The translations under genes were made by a program, and so were the position numbers. From Fragilaria crotonensis (Eukaryota; Bacillariophyta; Fragilariophyceae; Fragilariales; Fragilariaceae), in NCBI GenBank assembly GCA_022925895.1, contig JAKSYS010000022.1, forward strand, positions 124,001-188,000: 64,000 nucleotides of DNA. Direction: 5' to 3'. The notes under the pieces are model-generated. The model was not told where the DNA came from. It saw only the letters and a program-made list of their open reading frames with translations, and made no database searches. This document shows, piece by piece, positions 35,323 through 45,227 of the stretch (the first letter of the stretch is position 1; each line of letters opens with the position of its first letter).

Positions 35323-36126
35323 TTGACCACGCCATCATTGTACATGGTTCCTACAATCGTTCTGGCATCTGTATTCTCCTTTCTGTGCAGCGTTGATGTG
35401 GTGCTTGCCTGCTGAGGCTTCCTTAGACACAAAAAAAACAAATTCTTATTTTGCGTGCTGCCGCGATGTTCATGAATGAGCATTCGACTCACACGACTGA
35501 GCACTGCCTTCGAAACGACAGCCTCCAACTGTTGACAAATAAGGAAAGAGCGAAGCATTTCTCCATTAGGACAACCCCAGATTATATCTTGAGTCCCTTC
35601 TTATTGGTAACACTTTGTAATGGTTCATTGATAACCTCTGCGGAGAAAGACCAGTACTTTATGTCCGGTGGACTCACCAGACCGCCTCACATTGCACATC
35701 AGCGCCCCAATACCTTTGAGATGGGCCAATACTGGACTCATTCAGCTCACTGCTCATCAGTCAGGTCATCCGACGCTGTAATTCCATTGTGGCAGATTTG
35801 GTTTGGATCCAGCTTTCTCATTCGAAGGCCTCGCCCACCATACCATAGAACTTGATGGATGTACCATACAAATGATTCACCCGTCGCGTTATCGGTGTAT
35901 GCCGTCACAGCGCTCACAATAGGAACATTTGTGATGGGCGCATATTCACTTGTATACGGCCGGTATCACATCGCATGTTTCCCCACTTTACTCCTGAACC
36001 ATCAATTGTGTCGGGTCCTGACCAAGCCTTATTTCCCGACTTCAACACAGTTTATCGCTGAAAATCGTCGGAATGCTGTGTCAAGAATGCACCCGACTGT
36101 TTTTGTTTGGACGAAGAAAGAAAATT
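35323..36126. other. Intergenic; no convincing gene
   Basis: Two plus-strand frames (35451-35855, 35859-36143) are short and lack recognisable features. The stretch contains the 3' region of the membrane-protein gene. Confidence 0.4.
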
Positions 36127-37461
36127 CTACTTGCGATCGGTAGTCTTTGGTTCAGGGGTCACATCACCGGCATTGTAATCGTCGTCATACGTGCTGACCT
36201 CTGGGTTGTTGGTGGGTGGCTCGTCTGATGTCATGAAGGTGCGGACGCCACTTAGTTGATTGAGTCGCGTTTGTTGTGGCGCGATGGTCGACCGGAACAT
36301 TTGGATGTTCGTCTCCATCTCTCTCTCTTCTTCAATGGTCTGGGCCTTGAGGCTTTGGAGTGCCGTGAGGTGTTCATAGTTGGAACGGGGTGTTGGGGGC
36401 TGGTAATTCCTGCGTATCAGCTTTTCCCTTGCAGTCGGTGGCTCAGTGAGTTGAAGAAAGCTTCTGTTATGTTGACTTGGTATGGGGGGTCGATGCTGAA
36501 TTGCCCCACAATACCGGTGAAACGTTCATAGGGTGCGCTCACTGCTGCTGCTTGTGCGTATCCGTGTCCATTGATAGTGACATGCTTGCACGTTCACGGA
36601 GGCGGTTGATGGGTGTCTCAATCAAACCTGCTGAAGCTGGTCGAATGAGTTTGCACACTAATTCGAATTTGGTGTGCTGCTTGGTGGCCTCAATCCAGTT
36701 GTCGAATGTGCCTTGCATGAAATGGCATCGTTCCAGAGTGCCCAGCAGGAGCGATTCCTGGATGTAACGGCATGTGGTGATCATACCGTGCACATCCCGT
36801 AGAGTTGTGTGATCGTGGAATGCTAAATGAAGCATTGGTTCCGAGGTCAGTATGATCTCTTGGAGGAGGCGGATGAGTGTGACATTGGTGTTGGGTCCTG
36901 GAAGTCGGTGCATGGAGTCGGGTCGGGCGAAAAACGCTCGGGGGTTGAGCGTCATTTCGGCGTGCATTTGTGCGAAATTCTTGGACCACGGTGGTATTTC
37001 GTTCGTCCGGGTTGGAGTTAGAGAGTGGTTGGTATGCCGAGTTGCTAACGTGAAGAAAGGGTGTATTTGAAGAGGGCCGTATTCATGGAAGGGTCTGGTC
37101 TCGAGTTATGCAAATGTCATGACAAGGGGTTGAGGAAAGTGGTTAATTAAAAAATGGTTATGTTTCACCATTTGCCGGTGCCACTTCTGATGTTCTCCAT
37201 CGCCTTTTCGAGGACCATGGATTTTATTTCGTGGGTGTCTGTGGGATCTGGGCACGGTGTCATCATGTAGGTTGCACCACAGCATTCCTTTAGGCGCAGG
37301 TTCAAACGTCCGCAAGCCGTGGGGCCGGGAAGCGGGCAGTGATATCGCGGATCATGAGAGTCAGATACATCGTACCGGTCGGTCATGGCATTTCGTGGTT
37401 GGCCGTCGCGTGTGACCGTCCAAAGCGGTATACACGCGAGCTGGCGTAGGTGTTCGGACAT
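36127..37461 (-). pseudogene. gag: Gypsy gag remnant related to G1
   Basis: ATG 37461 begins MSEHLRQL. The first frame (to 37165) carries CGATYMMTPCPDPTD and SMVLEKAMENIRSGTGKW, matching G1 Gag residues about 85-120. After decay at 36970-37165, the frame 36967-36539 matches the central Gag (FDNWIEATKQHTKFELV, LIRPASAGLIETPINRL), and another (36318-36127) matches the region where G1 Gag ends its helical domain. No protease or pol follows, so it is truncated at its 3' side near 36127. It is a different subfamily from G1. Confidence 0.8.
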
Positions 37462-37548
37462 GGTGGTGAGGGATACCTATCTCCTTATCTACCACAGTCT
37501 CTGGATGATTGTTACGGACAGATCGTCGCACGATCGGCTCACGTTACT
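37462..37548 (-). repeat. Remnant gypsy LTR 5' of the gag fragment
   Basis: Shares 'ctggatgattgtt', 'acggacag' and the terminal 'ctcacgtta' with the G1 LTR. As in G1, the gag ATG lies just inside the LTR. Confidence 0.6.
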
Positions 37549-39016
37549 AACATGCTGCCATTCAGGGCACGATCGCCATGCGAGAGGCTCATTCGGTAGC
37601 GCTGCTTGCACGAGCGGATGTTTACAGTAGGTCTTGCCTTTTCGGTTGAATTTCAGTAGCGTTCTTCTCAAGCCTCAACGGCCAATACGTCGTGACTAGG
37701 CAGCGATACCAAGTATTGAATTCAACACCTCGCTTGTCGGAGAGTTCACAACTTTCGAGCGCCGGGAATCGCAAGAACACGAGCCACCCTATCCAACTTC
37801 CACCAAACTGTGCACCGAGAACTCACGATGACGATGTCATAGTTATTGACTATAGAGATGATGCGAACGAACAGGTAAGGCAATATGTTTCTGCATTTGC
37901 TTCACCGGCGTTGATCCTGACGTCGCATCGAAACGGCTATCCAAGCGGGGAGGGCACCACCAAATTCATGCTGCTGTTTGAGAAAAGCTATCCTCCGAGC
38001 GTTGTCGTCTCAACATCGAGCCTTACATCACAAGAATCCCTAAATGGTGCTTGGCTTCAACGGTTTACGCCTACCAACTTAGGGCTGAACTTGACGAAAG
38101 TCGAAGCCCATGAACCACCGTACCTCGGAACAAAATGAAAGAACGACGTCACGATGGATCTGACTTTGGCGCAGTGCTTTCGGACTTTTTACAAAAACGG
38201 CCCGATGTTGCTGAGGTGGGATCCATGCAATCTAATATGTCCGTCATTTCCTTGCCATTGACACCCTCAACTCCTTTCGGGATGCGTATTCCCTTCAATA
38301 CTCGCAAGTCCATCTTATTGCCATCATTCCCGATAATCATCACGGCAAAATCCGCATTACTCATTGCGGCCGCAAACATGGCATGGCCAAGATCAGAATG
38401 CCAAACGATGGTTTCCGTCACAACTCCTGTCCAACGACTTTTGCCTAGTTATTCTTCAACCCACCTCAATATGTTTGCAACGAAGCATTCCACTTAGTGC
38501 ATGTTGTCATACTCTTCCGATACTTTTATAGTAAAGACTCGTTGATTGGAAGAGATCCAATTTCTGGTAGTTATTGTGGTTTGATTGTCATGGGTTGCCG
38601 CATCGTGAAACAGCAACTCCAGTGCTCGCGTCTCATACACAAGTGTCGATCACGATACATATCAGCCAAATGTCTTCTGACTTGCCGTCGCACAGCCTGC
38701 TCTCGCGAACGAGTATCGCTCCCGTGTAGGGAAAACACAGCTTCACGTACTGACTGCGTGTATTGTTGGAGAAAAAACCATAGAGTCGGTGGAACCCGTG
38801 CAAATCCCCAGAGCTATTTCACCGGCCTATTTCTTACGGTGTGCGAGCTCAGTCCTTCCAAGCCGACCCCAACGAAGCTCACATGTGCAAGACGCCATAT
38901 TTTCACGAGATTACGCCAGAATCCGCCAGTATCGGTCTGGTGGCTTTGACTCGCTCCGCGATGATGCGAACGGTTTCGGACAATTGAGTTGCCTGACTCG
39001 CTGCAGCAAAACAATA
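37549..39016. other. Intergenic with two weak ORFs
   Basis: A plus-strand frame 37692-38138 (148 codons) contains DDDVIVIDYRDDANEQ followed by a GTAAGG that could be a splice donor. A minus-strand frame 38149-38421 has balanced composition (SNADFAVMIIGNDGNKMDL). They overlap no known domain, and I cannot decide whether either is real. The rest shows nothing. Confidence 0.35.
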
Positions 39017-40650
39017 CTAAACCAAGAAACGATTCGAAATCTCGCCTTGCAGATAGACTTGTGAAAGCTGAAGGATTGTCTCAACAAGCTTCTTTTTCAT
39101 GCCATCACTTTCTGTAACAGCGGCAGCTGTAGCAAGCCAAGGGAGTAATTCTGTGAATTCCTTGAAATTGACGCGATTTGATGGAGACTTCATAATGTTG
39201 AAAATAATCTCCAGGGACTTGAACTCAAATGACGACTTTGTCGTGAAAGTTTGGTCGATTGTGTGTTGTACTATTGCTGTAAGTAGAGCGGTGTTGAGAC
39301 AGATAGTTTTGGCGCACTCTTCGTCTTTGGAACAATTGCGCAGGATGGACAATGCCATTTCTTCATGATCCCGCTTGACATTGGAATCATGAATGAATGC
39401 TGCGATACTATCCACAAACCCGTACTCGGCCATGAGCACTGCAGCAGCTTCCTTACTAGAGGTGCAGGCGTCGAGTGTGAAGAGCGCTTCCATTCGGACA
39501 GAATTGATAGGGAACTGGAGAAAATCTAAAATAGTTGGGTAAAGAATCTTGGATTCCTCATCGACCTTGTCCTTTTTCTTCAATAAATACCTACATATAC
39601 CAGAGGCCACCTCTGTTCTCAGTTGAGCGTTGGGCTCGGCGTGTGCAACACCGATAAGTGCGTGGTTGACAATATGCTTGTGGTGAAAGGTGAGACCGTC
39701 CGAATTGAGTACGGACATGAGGATGGAAATCGCAAGGTCCTTGTTCGGGTCCTGGACGTGATCGGTCCGAGCTAACTTTGCCAATGCCTGGAGAACGAGC
39801 AAGCCGGTAGACGGGCTGGAGCTCCACAAGTTCTTGGCGGTGGCGTCGCAATTCAATAGCAATGCGGTCAGTCTGAGCACATCGGATTGTGTGGCTCTGA
39901 TTTGCATCAGTTGAACCATGTTGACGACTGTGTCTCGTCGACTTGATATCCTGAGAAGGCAAGTCCTCGAGCTGCGAGCAATTTGAAGTAATGCTCTCGA
40001 TACATCGGGTAGCTGTTCGGCAGGTGGGCTGTCGGAAGCTGTCGAGAGAGTTGAAATGACGAAGGGGGCGGCTTTAATCAGCTCCTTCTTGAGATGCGGA
40101 ACTCCTGAAGAACGGGGATGTGCCATCAAACTTGCAACGGCACAGGCTGCGTCAATTCGTGCGTCGGATGAGATATCAGCACACATCAAGCTTCGAAGCA
40201 CTGATACGATTTCCCTTGGAAAATCAACGGCGTTCTTGGAAACAAGAAAGAGGATTCTCGATGTCTTGCTGAGGGCAACATCGCGAGCAACACATGAGTT
40301 GTCGTATGGGAGGAAGACTTCAACGATTCGTACCAGCGATGTCAATAAACCTAGGCCTATCAGATCGTCTAAATGTGCAACGAGAATTTTGTCATAGCAA
40401 TGGAGTACTCGTTCCAATGCGGTGCATAAACCGGATATACGACTTGCTCTCTCATGCCCGACCGGCACGAGGAACGACGTGTCGCCATCGCCTTGGTCGT
40501 GCCTGAGAACGAGATTCGAGGTGAGGGATCGAGCCAAGGCATATGCAACTCCATATTGCACCTCATCGTCGTGCGCATTCTTGTCCTTTCGGTTGCAATG
40601 TTTTGATCCATTCGTGAGGGACGGTAGCAGTTCTTCAGGTGTTGGTGTCT
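39017..40650 (-). pseudogene. Host helical-repeat (ARM/HEAT-like) protein gene, exon 2; gene broken by G1
   Basis: The frame is open from the splice acceptor at 40651/40650 to TAG 39019-39017, about 544 codons. The protein is almost entirely amphipathic helices with repeated Leu/Ala/Val patterns, fitting a solenoid of armadillo/HEAT type. Examples are LDDLIGLGLLTSLVRIVEVF and VASGICRYLLKKKDKVDEES. No catalytic motif is seen. There is no ATG before 40561. The first exon is recovered across an 82-nt intron and the gypsy insertion (40733-40799 plus 50118-50127). The allele shown would not make the normal product unless transcription starts in the G1 3' LTR. No stops interrupt exon 2, so disruption is recent. 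Confidence 0.8.
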
Positions 40651-40732
40651 CTGCGCATGCTGCGAGTTATGTTTCGCTGTGTCAGCAACGAACGGCAGCA
40701 CGTTCATCTTCTCTGAGGACAAATTCACGTAC
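40651..40732 (-). other. 82-nt phase-1 intron of the helical-repeat gene
   Basis: On the minus strand it begins GTACGT and ends GCGCAG, and it contains the in-frame TAA that otherwise blocks exon 2. Size and donor match the kinase intron at 60731. Confidence 0.75.
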
Positions 40733-40799
40733 CGCTTTTCAAGAAAGGTTCAGTTTCGTGAAGTTTTGTGGTGGCTTGATTCTCCTTGCCGACCGACTC
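40733..40799 (-). pseudogene. Exon 1 (3' part) of the helical-repeat gene
   Basis: The minus strand reads an open frame from the G1 junction to the donor at 40733/40732, about 22 codons including GKENQATTKLHE. Its first codons and ATG are displaced to 50118-50127 on the far side of G1. 40796-40799 is the ACTC target duplication. Confidence 0.8.
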
Positions 40800-40976
40800 T
40801 ATAACGAGTGGTCGTTACCTATAAGGTAGGCTCGTCGTAGATCGTCCGACATGGTCGGCTTGCTCCTATCGTGACTGGATGATTGTTGTGAGGTTGGGAT
40901 CGATTCAGTGCCTTGGGAGGCTACGTCATCGGTCCACGGGTGACGGACAGTTATCTACATATCGTCTCACGTTACA
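40800..40976 (-). repeat. G1 3' LTR, 177 bp
   Basis: Begins TGTAACGTGAGACG and ends CTCGTTATA on the element strand; identical to 49941-50117. It reads toward the displaced host exon, so it could act as a promoter for it. The gag ATG inside this copy runs into TAG at the LTR/host junction. Confidence 0.95.
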
Positions 40977-40988
40977 TCCCCTCTTCTC
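40977..40988 (-). promoter_or_regulatory. G1 polypurine tract
   Basis: The element strand reads AGAAGAGGGGA directly before the 3' LTR, the usual plus-strand primer site. Confidence 0.85.
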
Positions 40989-41646
40989 GTTGTTGTCGGT
41001 GGCCTGTTTCTAGTTGGAAGGGTTCCGGGACCGTCTTCCAGTTCTAGTCATGGCTTCCCTTACCATCGTTCAGAGGTTCGTATCGTTCTCGCGTCTTGTT
41101 CGCTCCTCGTACGTTCGTTGCCGAAACCTTCCTCTGTTCCACGCCGGTTGCGAAAACTCACCGCATCCGTTCCACGGCACCTAGGTCGCTCCAGGGACAC
41201 CGCCTACAAAGTTCTCGCCCCCGGGATTGGCATCGGCCCGCCCCGCTGAGTTTCTTCGTGGCCCGGCTTACTACTCTTCGTCCGGTGGGTGTTTGGGGAC
41301 TTCTAGGACTGGACCGGTTATGGGGTCATTGCCGGCTGCCGCGTCGCTTTCCAGATTTCAGTCGGGTTCGATTCGTCTTTGGTAAACGTTCATTCTGCAG
41401 CGAAATGTCACAACAATTCTCTCGGACTCAGCGCGGCCGCACTTATTTCCGCGAGACCTGTCCACGGGCTCCAAAGTTGGCCGCTGTGGTGGGAGAGATA
41501 CATACTTTGAGTATTAGTACATGGTACGTTGTGGTTGTGCTTACTGATTCTTATGGCTGTCCTGGTCAGTGTTTGGTATCTATCGGTCGTATGTAATGTG
41601 ATGATGTTGTCTGTTTTGATAATTGTGATGTCGCTTTGCTTGATAG
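40989..41646 (-). other. G1 3' noncoding region
   Basis: Lies between the integrase stop and the polypurine tract. A plus-strand open frame at 41096-41596 is Arg/Pro-rich with no domain and is probably incidental. Confidence 0.6.
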
Positions 41647-44600
41647 TTATCGTAGGGGTATGACTTCTTCAATGTCGCTAACGTCAAGGTTGTGTTGTTC
41701 CGCTGCTGTTTTCAGGTCTTCCCATTCCTCGAATGCAATGCGATTGGCTTCGTTTTGGTAATATTTGGGTACGGCGAAATCAAACGGGCCGACGAGGCCG
41801 TTCTCACATAGGTCGATGGTTTGCTCGTATACTTTGTATCGCTCCGGTTGATCTCTGAGGAGCGCTTCTATTTTGCCTGGGCGCACTGGTACGATCGGTC
41901 CCATCCTGCCGTTCGTACGTAATTGATGTAGTTCGGGCCAGTATCTGCAATTACGGAGTTGTCGGGTTTTGCTGTTCTCGTGTTCACGGATGTAAAACCA
42001 TACCGTGTATTTGCCTTCGTCGCGTGTTGTTGGTGAGTCGTCGTCGTGTAATTTGGCTTGTACAACATACCACTTCGATGTATTTGTTGTGTCAATCATG
42101 TATTTGATAAAGAACAGCTTGTCTCGTGACCTCCTGATTTGTTTGTATAACGTGTGTGCCTTTTTTCGTGTATGACTTTGCGCATGTACCTGTTTTGTAT
42201 CGTCGTTGCGATATCGTTCTGGTTTGTTGGCGGTGCGTGTTGATGTGCGTTGTGTTATTTCGTCGTTGTGGTGTCGTTTGCGTTTGTTGGTGGTTGTTCT
42301 AACGTTTTGTGCTCTCATTGCCGGGACAACGGGTGTTGTTATGGTTGTGGTTGGTGTTTGTTCTTCGGTAGTGTGATTTGCAGGTGTGGTGTTATCCGCT
42401 TGGGGTTGGGGTTGTTGTTGTTGGTCAGGTTGGTCGACTTCATTGTTATTGCTGTCGTTGTGGTGGTTGTCCCCGTCGGTTTCCCTGTCGGTTTGGTTGT
42501 TGTCCTCATCGTCGTTGTCGCTGTCATCATCCTCGTTTCCATCGTCGCTGTGATCGCTGTCTGTCTGCGGCCTGTTGTCAATGTCTTCCTGCCATAAGTC
42601 TTCAATTTTTTCGTATGCGAACGGTTGTTCTGGTTCGGCTTGTCGGTATCGGCCTGGTTCATGTAATCCTAGTATGTTTTCGAGAGGGTTGTCCACGATA
42701 GCGTGTCTGTATGTTGCCAACCGTGTGTCTATGCCTTCTGTAGGTTTGTGTAGGATGAGTGTGGATGGTATTTTGGTCAGACGCGATGCAGATTCTTTCG
42801 TGGGGCGTCCTCGTCGACCCGCTCCGTGTATTCCTGGTAGTCGTTGAACTCGGTATGTGCCGGGTTTTACCTGTTCTAACACTCGATATGGTCCTCTAGC
42901 GTGTATTCGTGCCTTCGCTGGGCCGTGTTCTTGCGTCGTTTGGACTTGTTTCTTGATGATTACAAGATCACCTGGAGCAAAGGTTTTCATGTTGCGTCCA
43001 TCGTTCTTGAGTTTCCTATGGTGTTCGCGGCGATCTTCAATGAGGAGTTTTAATACTTCCTGTTGCTTGCGCCAAAGTGGGAATGCGCTGTCAACGTGCT
43101 CAATGGTTTGTTGTCCTTGTGCTTCGTGATCCCTGGGGACAAGTGGTTCTTTCTCAAAGTCGATAGGGAATGGGAATTCGCGTCCAATTGCCGCGTATGA
43201 TCGCACTATGTTGGTTCCGTCGACTGGGGCCGAGTTCCATGCGTATACGGCGAAGATGGTACCAAACATGAAATCCTGGAATGTTTCACAATCGGCTGCG
43301 TGTATCCGTTGTACTTTGTTGAGGTATCGGTGAAAGCGTTCGCATATGATGGCCTTGTGGTTTCCCTTGCTGACCGTGTAGTTGGGGAGACCAATATTTT
43401 GGCATAGCGTTTGCATTGCTCCTGCAAATTCGCTGCCTGAGTCAATAATGACTAGGCGTGGGAGGCCGTGGTTGATAAAGAATGCTGTGAATGCTGCTCG
43501 TGTCATGCTTTCGGAGTCTAAGGCGTCCACAAATGTAGCGGCTGCGAATCCAGTCATAGCATCGATGCATGTGACTACATGTGTGCCGTTTCCCTTTTTT
43601 ATTGATGCTGCTCGCCCTGGGTGCCAAACGTCTAGTGTGATCACATCGAATGGTTCGTCCGCTTGGAAAGTTTGGAGTTGCTGTTGGGCCTCGTGGCTGG
43701 TTATGTTCGCTGCGTTGCAATGTCCGCATCCAAGCGTCAGTTGTCTAATATCTGTTGCCATTTTTGGCCAGTAATACCTTGCTGCGATCTTCCAGAACGT
43801 TTTCTGGTATCCTGTGTGGCCTGCCATTGGTGCTGTGTGTAATGCCGAGAATATGGCTTGTCGCAACTTGGGTGGTGGGATACGTGTTCGTAAGTGGCGT
43901 CGGTTGTTTGTTCCTCCCCCGTTTCCGTTGTGGTATACGATGCCGTCTTCTTCCTCTAATTTGCCTTGTGTCCACAGTTTGTGTAACGTTGTATCTTGGA
44001 TTTCTTCTCGTTGGAGATCGCGTTGGTTTCGGATGGCCTCGACTATTTTGTTGAGGTCCCAATCCCTTGCTGTGGCGTCTTGCCATTGCGCTGTCGTTGG
44101 TAGCGGTATCGTGGTGGTTTGCTGAAATTCGGTTGCGAGCATGACCGTGAGTGCTCGACGCAAGTCGTCGTCGACTTCAGCTTCTTTGTCATCAATTGTT
44201 GCTGGTGCGTCGTCGTCTCGTGGTGACGTCGTCGTTCTGCATTCGGCGTTGAATATCCCGCTCATGACAGCTGCCATCAGTTGTTTTGGTGGTGTTGTTC
44301 GCAGTTGGGCTATTGCTATTTCTGGAGGCTGTTGCATCATGCGGTATCTGGTATCTTCGTCGTACCCAATTATATCAACCAGTTCGTGATGTCGGATTCC
44401 GCGCACGATGCTAGTGTGTTGCCTGTGGTCTGTCGTTTCGATAGCGAACGGGCTTTCGTACCATTGTGTTGACGTGTCTTGGAGATCTGGTCCTGGATAC
44501 TCTGTGTCGTAGCATGGTGTCCACGCTGTGACCCATTCTATTGTGTTGGTCTCTTGGCTGTTGCGTTGTACCAACGCTGCAACTTTTGGTTCATTCGGGT

Positions 44601-44898
44601 CGTTCTGTGGCGACAACCGCTTCATTGCTCGTATCTCTGGTGCTGTTGTGATGTTCGGGTTGTGTCCTTCCGCCTCGTCGTTTATGATCTCCTTGAGTGG
44701 TATTGCATTGCTGCGTTGTAAGTGGAATGTGCGCAGCGTGTGAATGTTCCTGGTGGCAATGATTAATGTGAATTTGGTGGCAATGGCCGCCCCATATCTG
44801 TTGGCGTGAATGTTTGCTCGTAATGTGTTCCATCCTTTATTTTCCATGGTGTGAATGCGTTGTGCAATGAATGGTGTGTCTCCTTCGTTGTTGCGCAT
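41647..44898 (-). CDS. pol: G1 third frame: methyltransferase-like C-part, integrase, C-terminal extension
   Basis: 1083 codons from ATG 44898. Residues 1-215: second half of the C5-methyltransferase-like domain (see 44240-45227). Residues about 290-420: zinc-binding integrase head (HTAPMAGH...CGHC). Then the integrase core with TLDVW, IIDSGSEF and CERFHRYL as the D,D,E positions. Then a GPYRVLEQVKPGTYRVQRL module, which looks like the Gly/Pro-Tyr integrase tail. Residues about 730-880 are an acidic Asp/Asn/Gln low-complexity linker. The last ~180 residues form a Trp/Tyr-rich domain (KWYVVQAKL, WFYIREHE, CRYWPELHQL, VGPFDFAV) resembling a chromo/SH3-like fold without being assignable. The upstream frame joins by a -1 shift near 44920. 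Confidence 0.9.
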   Translation of the reverse strand: MRNNEGDTPFIAQRIHTMENKGWNTLRANIHANRYGAAIATKFTLIIATRNIHTLRTFHLQRSNAIPLKEIINDEAEGHNPNITTAPEIRAMKRLSPQNDPNEPKVAALVQRNSQETNTIEWVTAWTPCYDTEYPGPDLQDTSTQWYESPFAIETTDHRQHTSIVRGIRHHELVDIIGYDEDTRYRMMQQPPEIAIAQLRTTPPKQLMAAVMSGIFNAECRTTTSPRDDDAPATIDDKEAEVDDDLRRALTVMLATEFQQTTTIPLPTTAQWQDATARDWDLNKIVEAIRNQRDLQREEIQDTTLHKLWTQGKLEEEDGIVYHNGNGGGTNNRRHLRTRIPPPKLRQAIFSALHTAPMAGHTGYQKTFWKIAARYYWPKMATDIRQLTLGCGHCNAANITSHEAQQQLQTFQADEPFDVITLDVWHPGRAASIKKGNGTHVVTCIDAMTGFAAATFVDALDSESMTRAAFTAFFINHGLPRLVIIDSGSEFAGAMQTLCQNIGLPNYTVSKGNHKAIICERFHRYLNKVQRIHAADCETFQDFMFGTIFAVYAWNSAPVDGTNIVRSYAAIGREFPFPIDFEKEPLVPRDHEAQGQQTIEHVDSAFPLWRKQQEVLKLLIEDRREHHRKLKNDGRNMKTFAPGDLVIIKKQVQTTQEHGPAKARIHARGPYRVLEQVKPGTYRVQRLPGIHGAGRRGRPTKESASRLTKIPSTLILHKPTEGIDTRLATYRHAIVDNPLENILGLHEPGRYRQAEPEQPFAYEKIEDLWQEDIDNRPQTDSDHSDDGNEDDDSDNDDEDNNQTDRETDGDNHHNDSNNNEVDQPDQQQQPQPQADNTTPANHTTEEQTPTTTITTPVVPAMRAQNVRTTTNKRKRHHNDEITQRTSTRTANKPERYRNDDTKQVHAQSHTRKKAHTLYKQIRRSRDKLFFIKYMIDTTNTSKWYVVQAKLHDDDSPTTRDEGKYTVWFYIREHENSKTRQLRNCRYWPELHQLRTNGRMGPIVPVRPGKIEALLRDQPERYKVYEQTIDLCENGLVGPFDFAVPKYYQNEANRIAFEEWEDLKTAAEQHNLDVSDIEEVIPLR

Positions 44899-45227
44899 CG
44901 TTTGTCGCGTGAAGATGATGATTACTGTAACTCCATGTCGTTCCCGATTTCGATCAGCTGGGTGAGTTGACTGTGCTGATGCTGAACGTCTCTTTCGTTG
45001 TCTGCCTCGCAGCCGTCGTGTGCTATGATCCAGTCGACTGTCTCGGTTGACTCTATGCTTCTCTCGAGCTGGTCGCTTGTGATCAGTTTTGGGTCTGTCC
45101 GTTGTTTGTCAAATGGGTGTGTTCGCCATTCTGGTCGGTCTTCGATGTGCCGTGTGTATGCTGTGATGCCCGCCTCTATTGCAGCGTTTTCGATGTTCGT
45201 GGCTCCTGCGTTGAAAATCCAAATGTT
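44240..45227 (-). pseudogene. C5-cytosine methyltransferase-like domain inside G1 pol (degenerate, split by a frameshift)
   Basis: Between RNase H and integrase the two frames give, in order: IWIFNAGATNIENAAIEAG (about 45227-45163), matching the AdoMet-binding motif I of C5-MTases; VDWIIAHDGC (45038-45009), matching motif IV with the Cys kept but Pro-Cys-Gln not; VTVIIIFTRQTMRNNEGD, at the motif VI position; NRYGAAIATKFTLIIATR (about 44802-44749), matching motif VIII; and HELVDIIGYDED...TTPPKQLMAAV (about 44370-44250), matching motifs IX-X. Family knowledge: C5 MTases transfer methyl from AdoMet to cytosine, and acquisition by retrotransposons is reported in other eukaryotes. Catalytic residues look lost, so a binding or relict role is more likely than activity. 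Assignment rests on motif order read by eye. Confidence 0.6.

Noticed and set aside
40422-40829. Plus-strand frame opposite the helical-repeat gene
   Set aside because: It is the antisense shadow of exon 2 and runs into the G1 LTR.
41096-41596. Plus-strand 166-codon frame downstream of G1 pol
   Set aside because: Arg/Pro-rich antisense frame inside the element's noncoding 3' region; no counterpart expected in gypsy elements.
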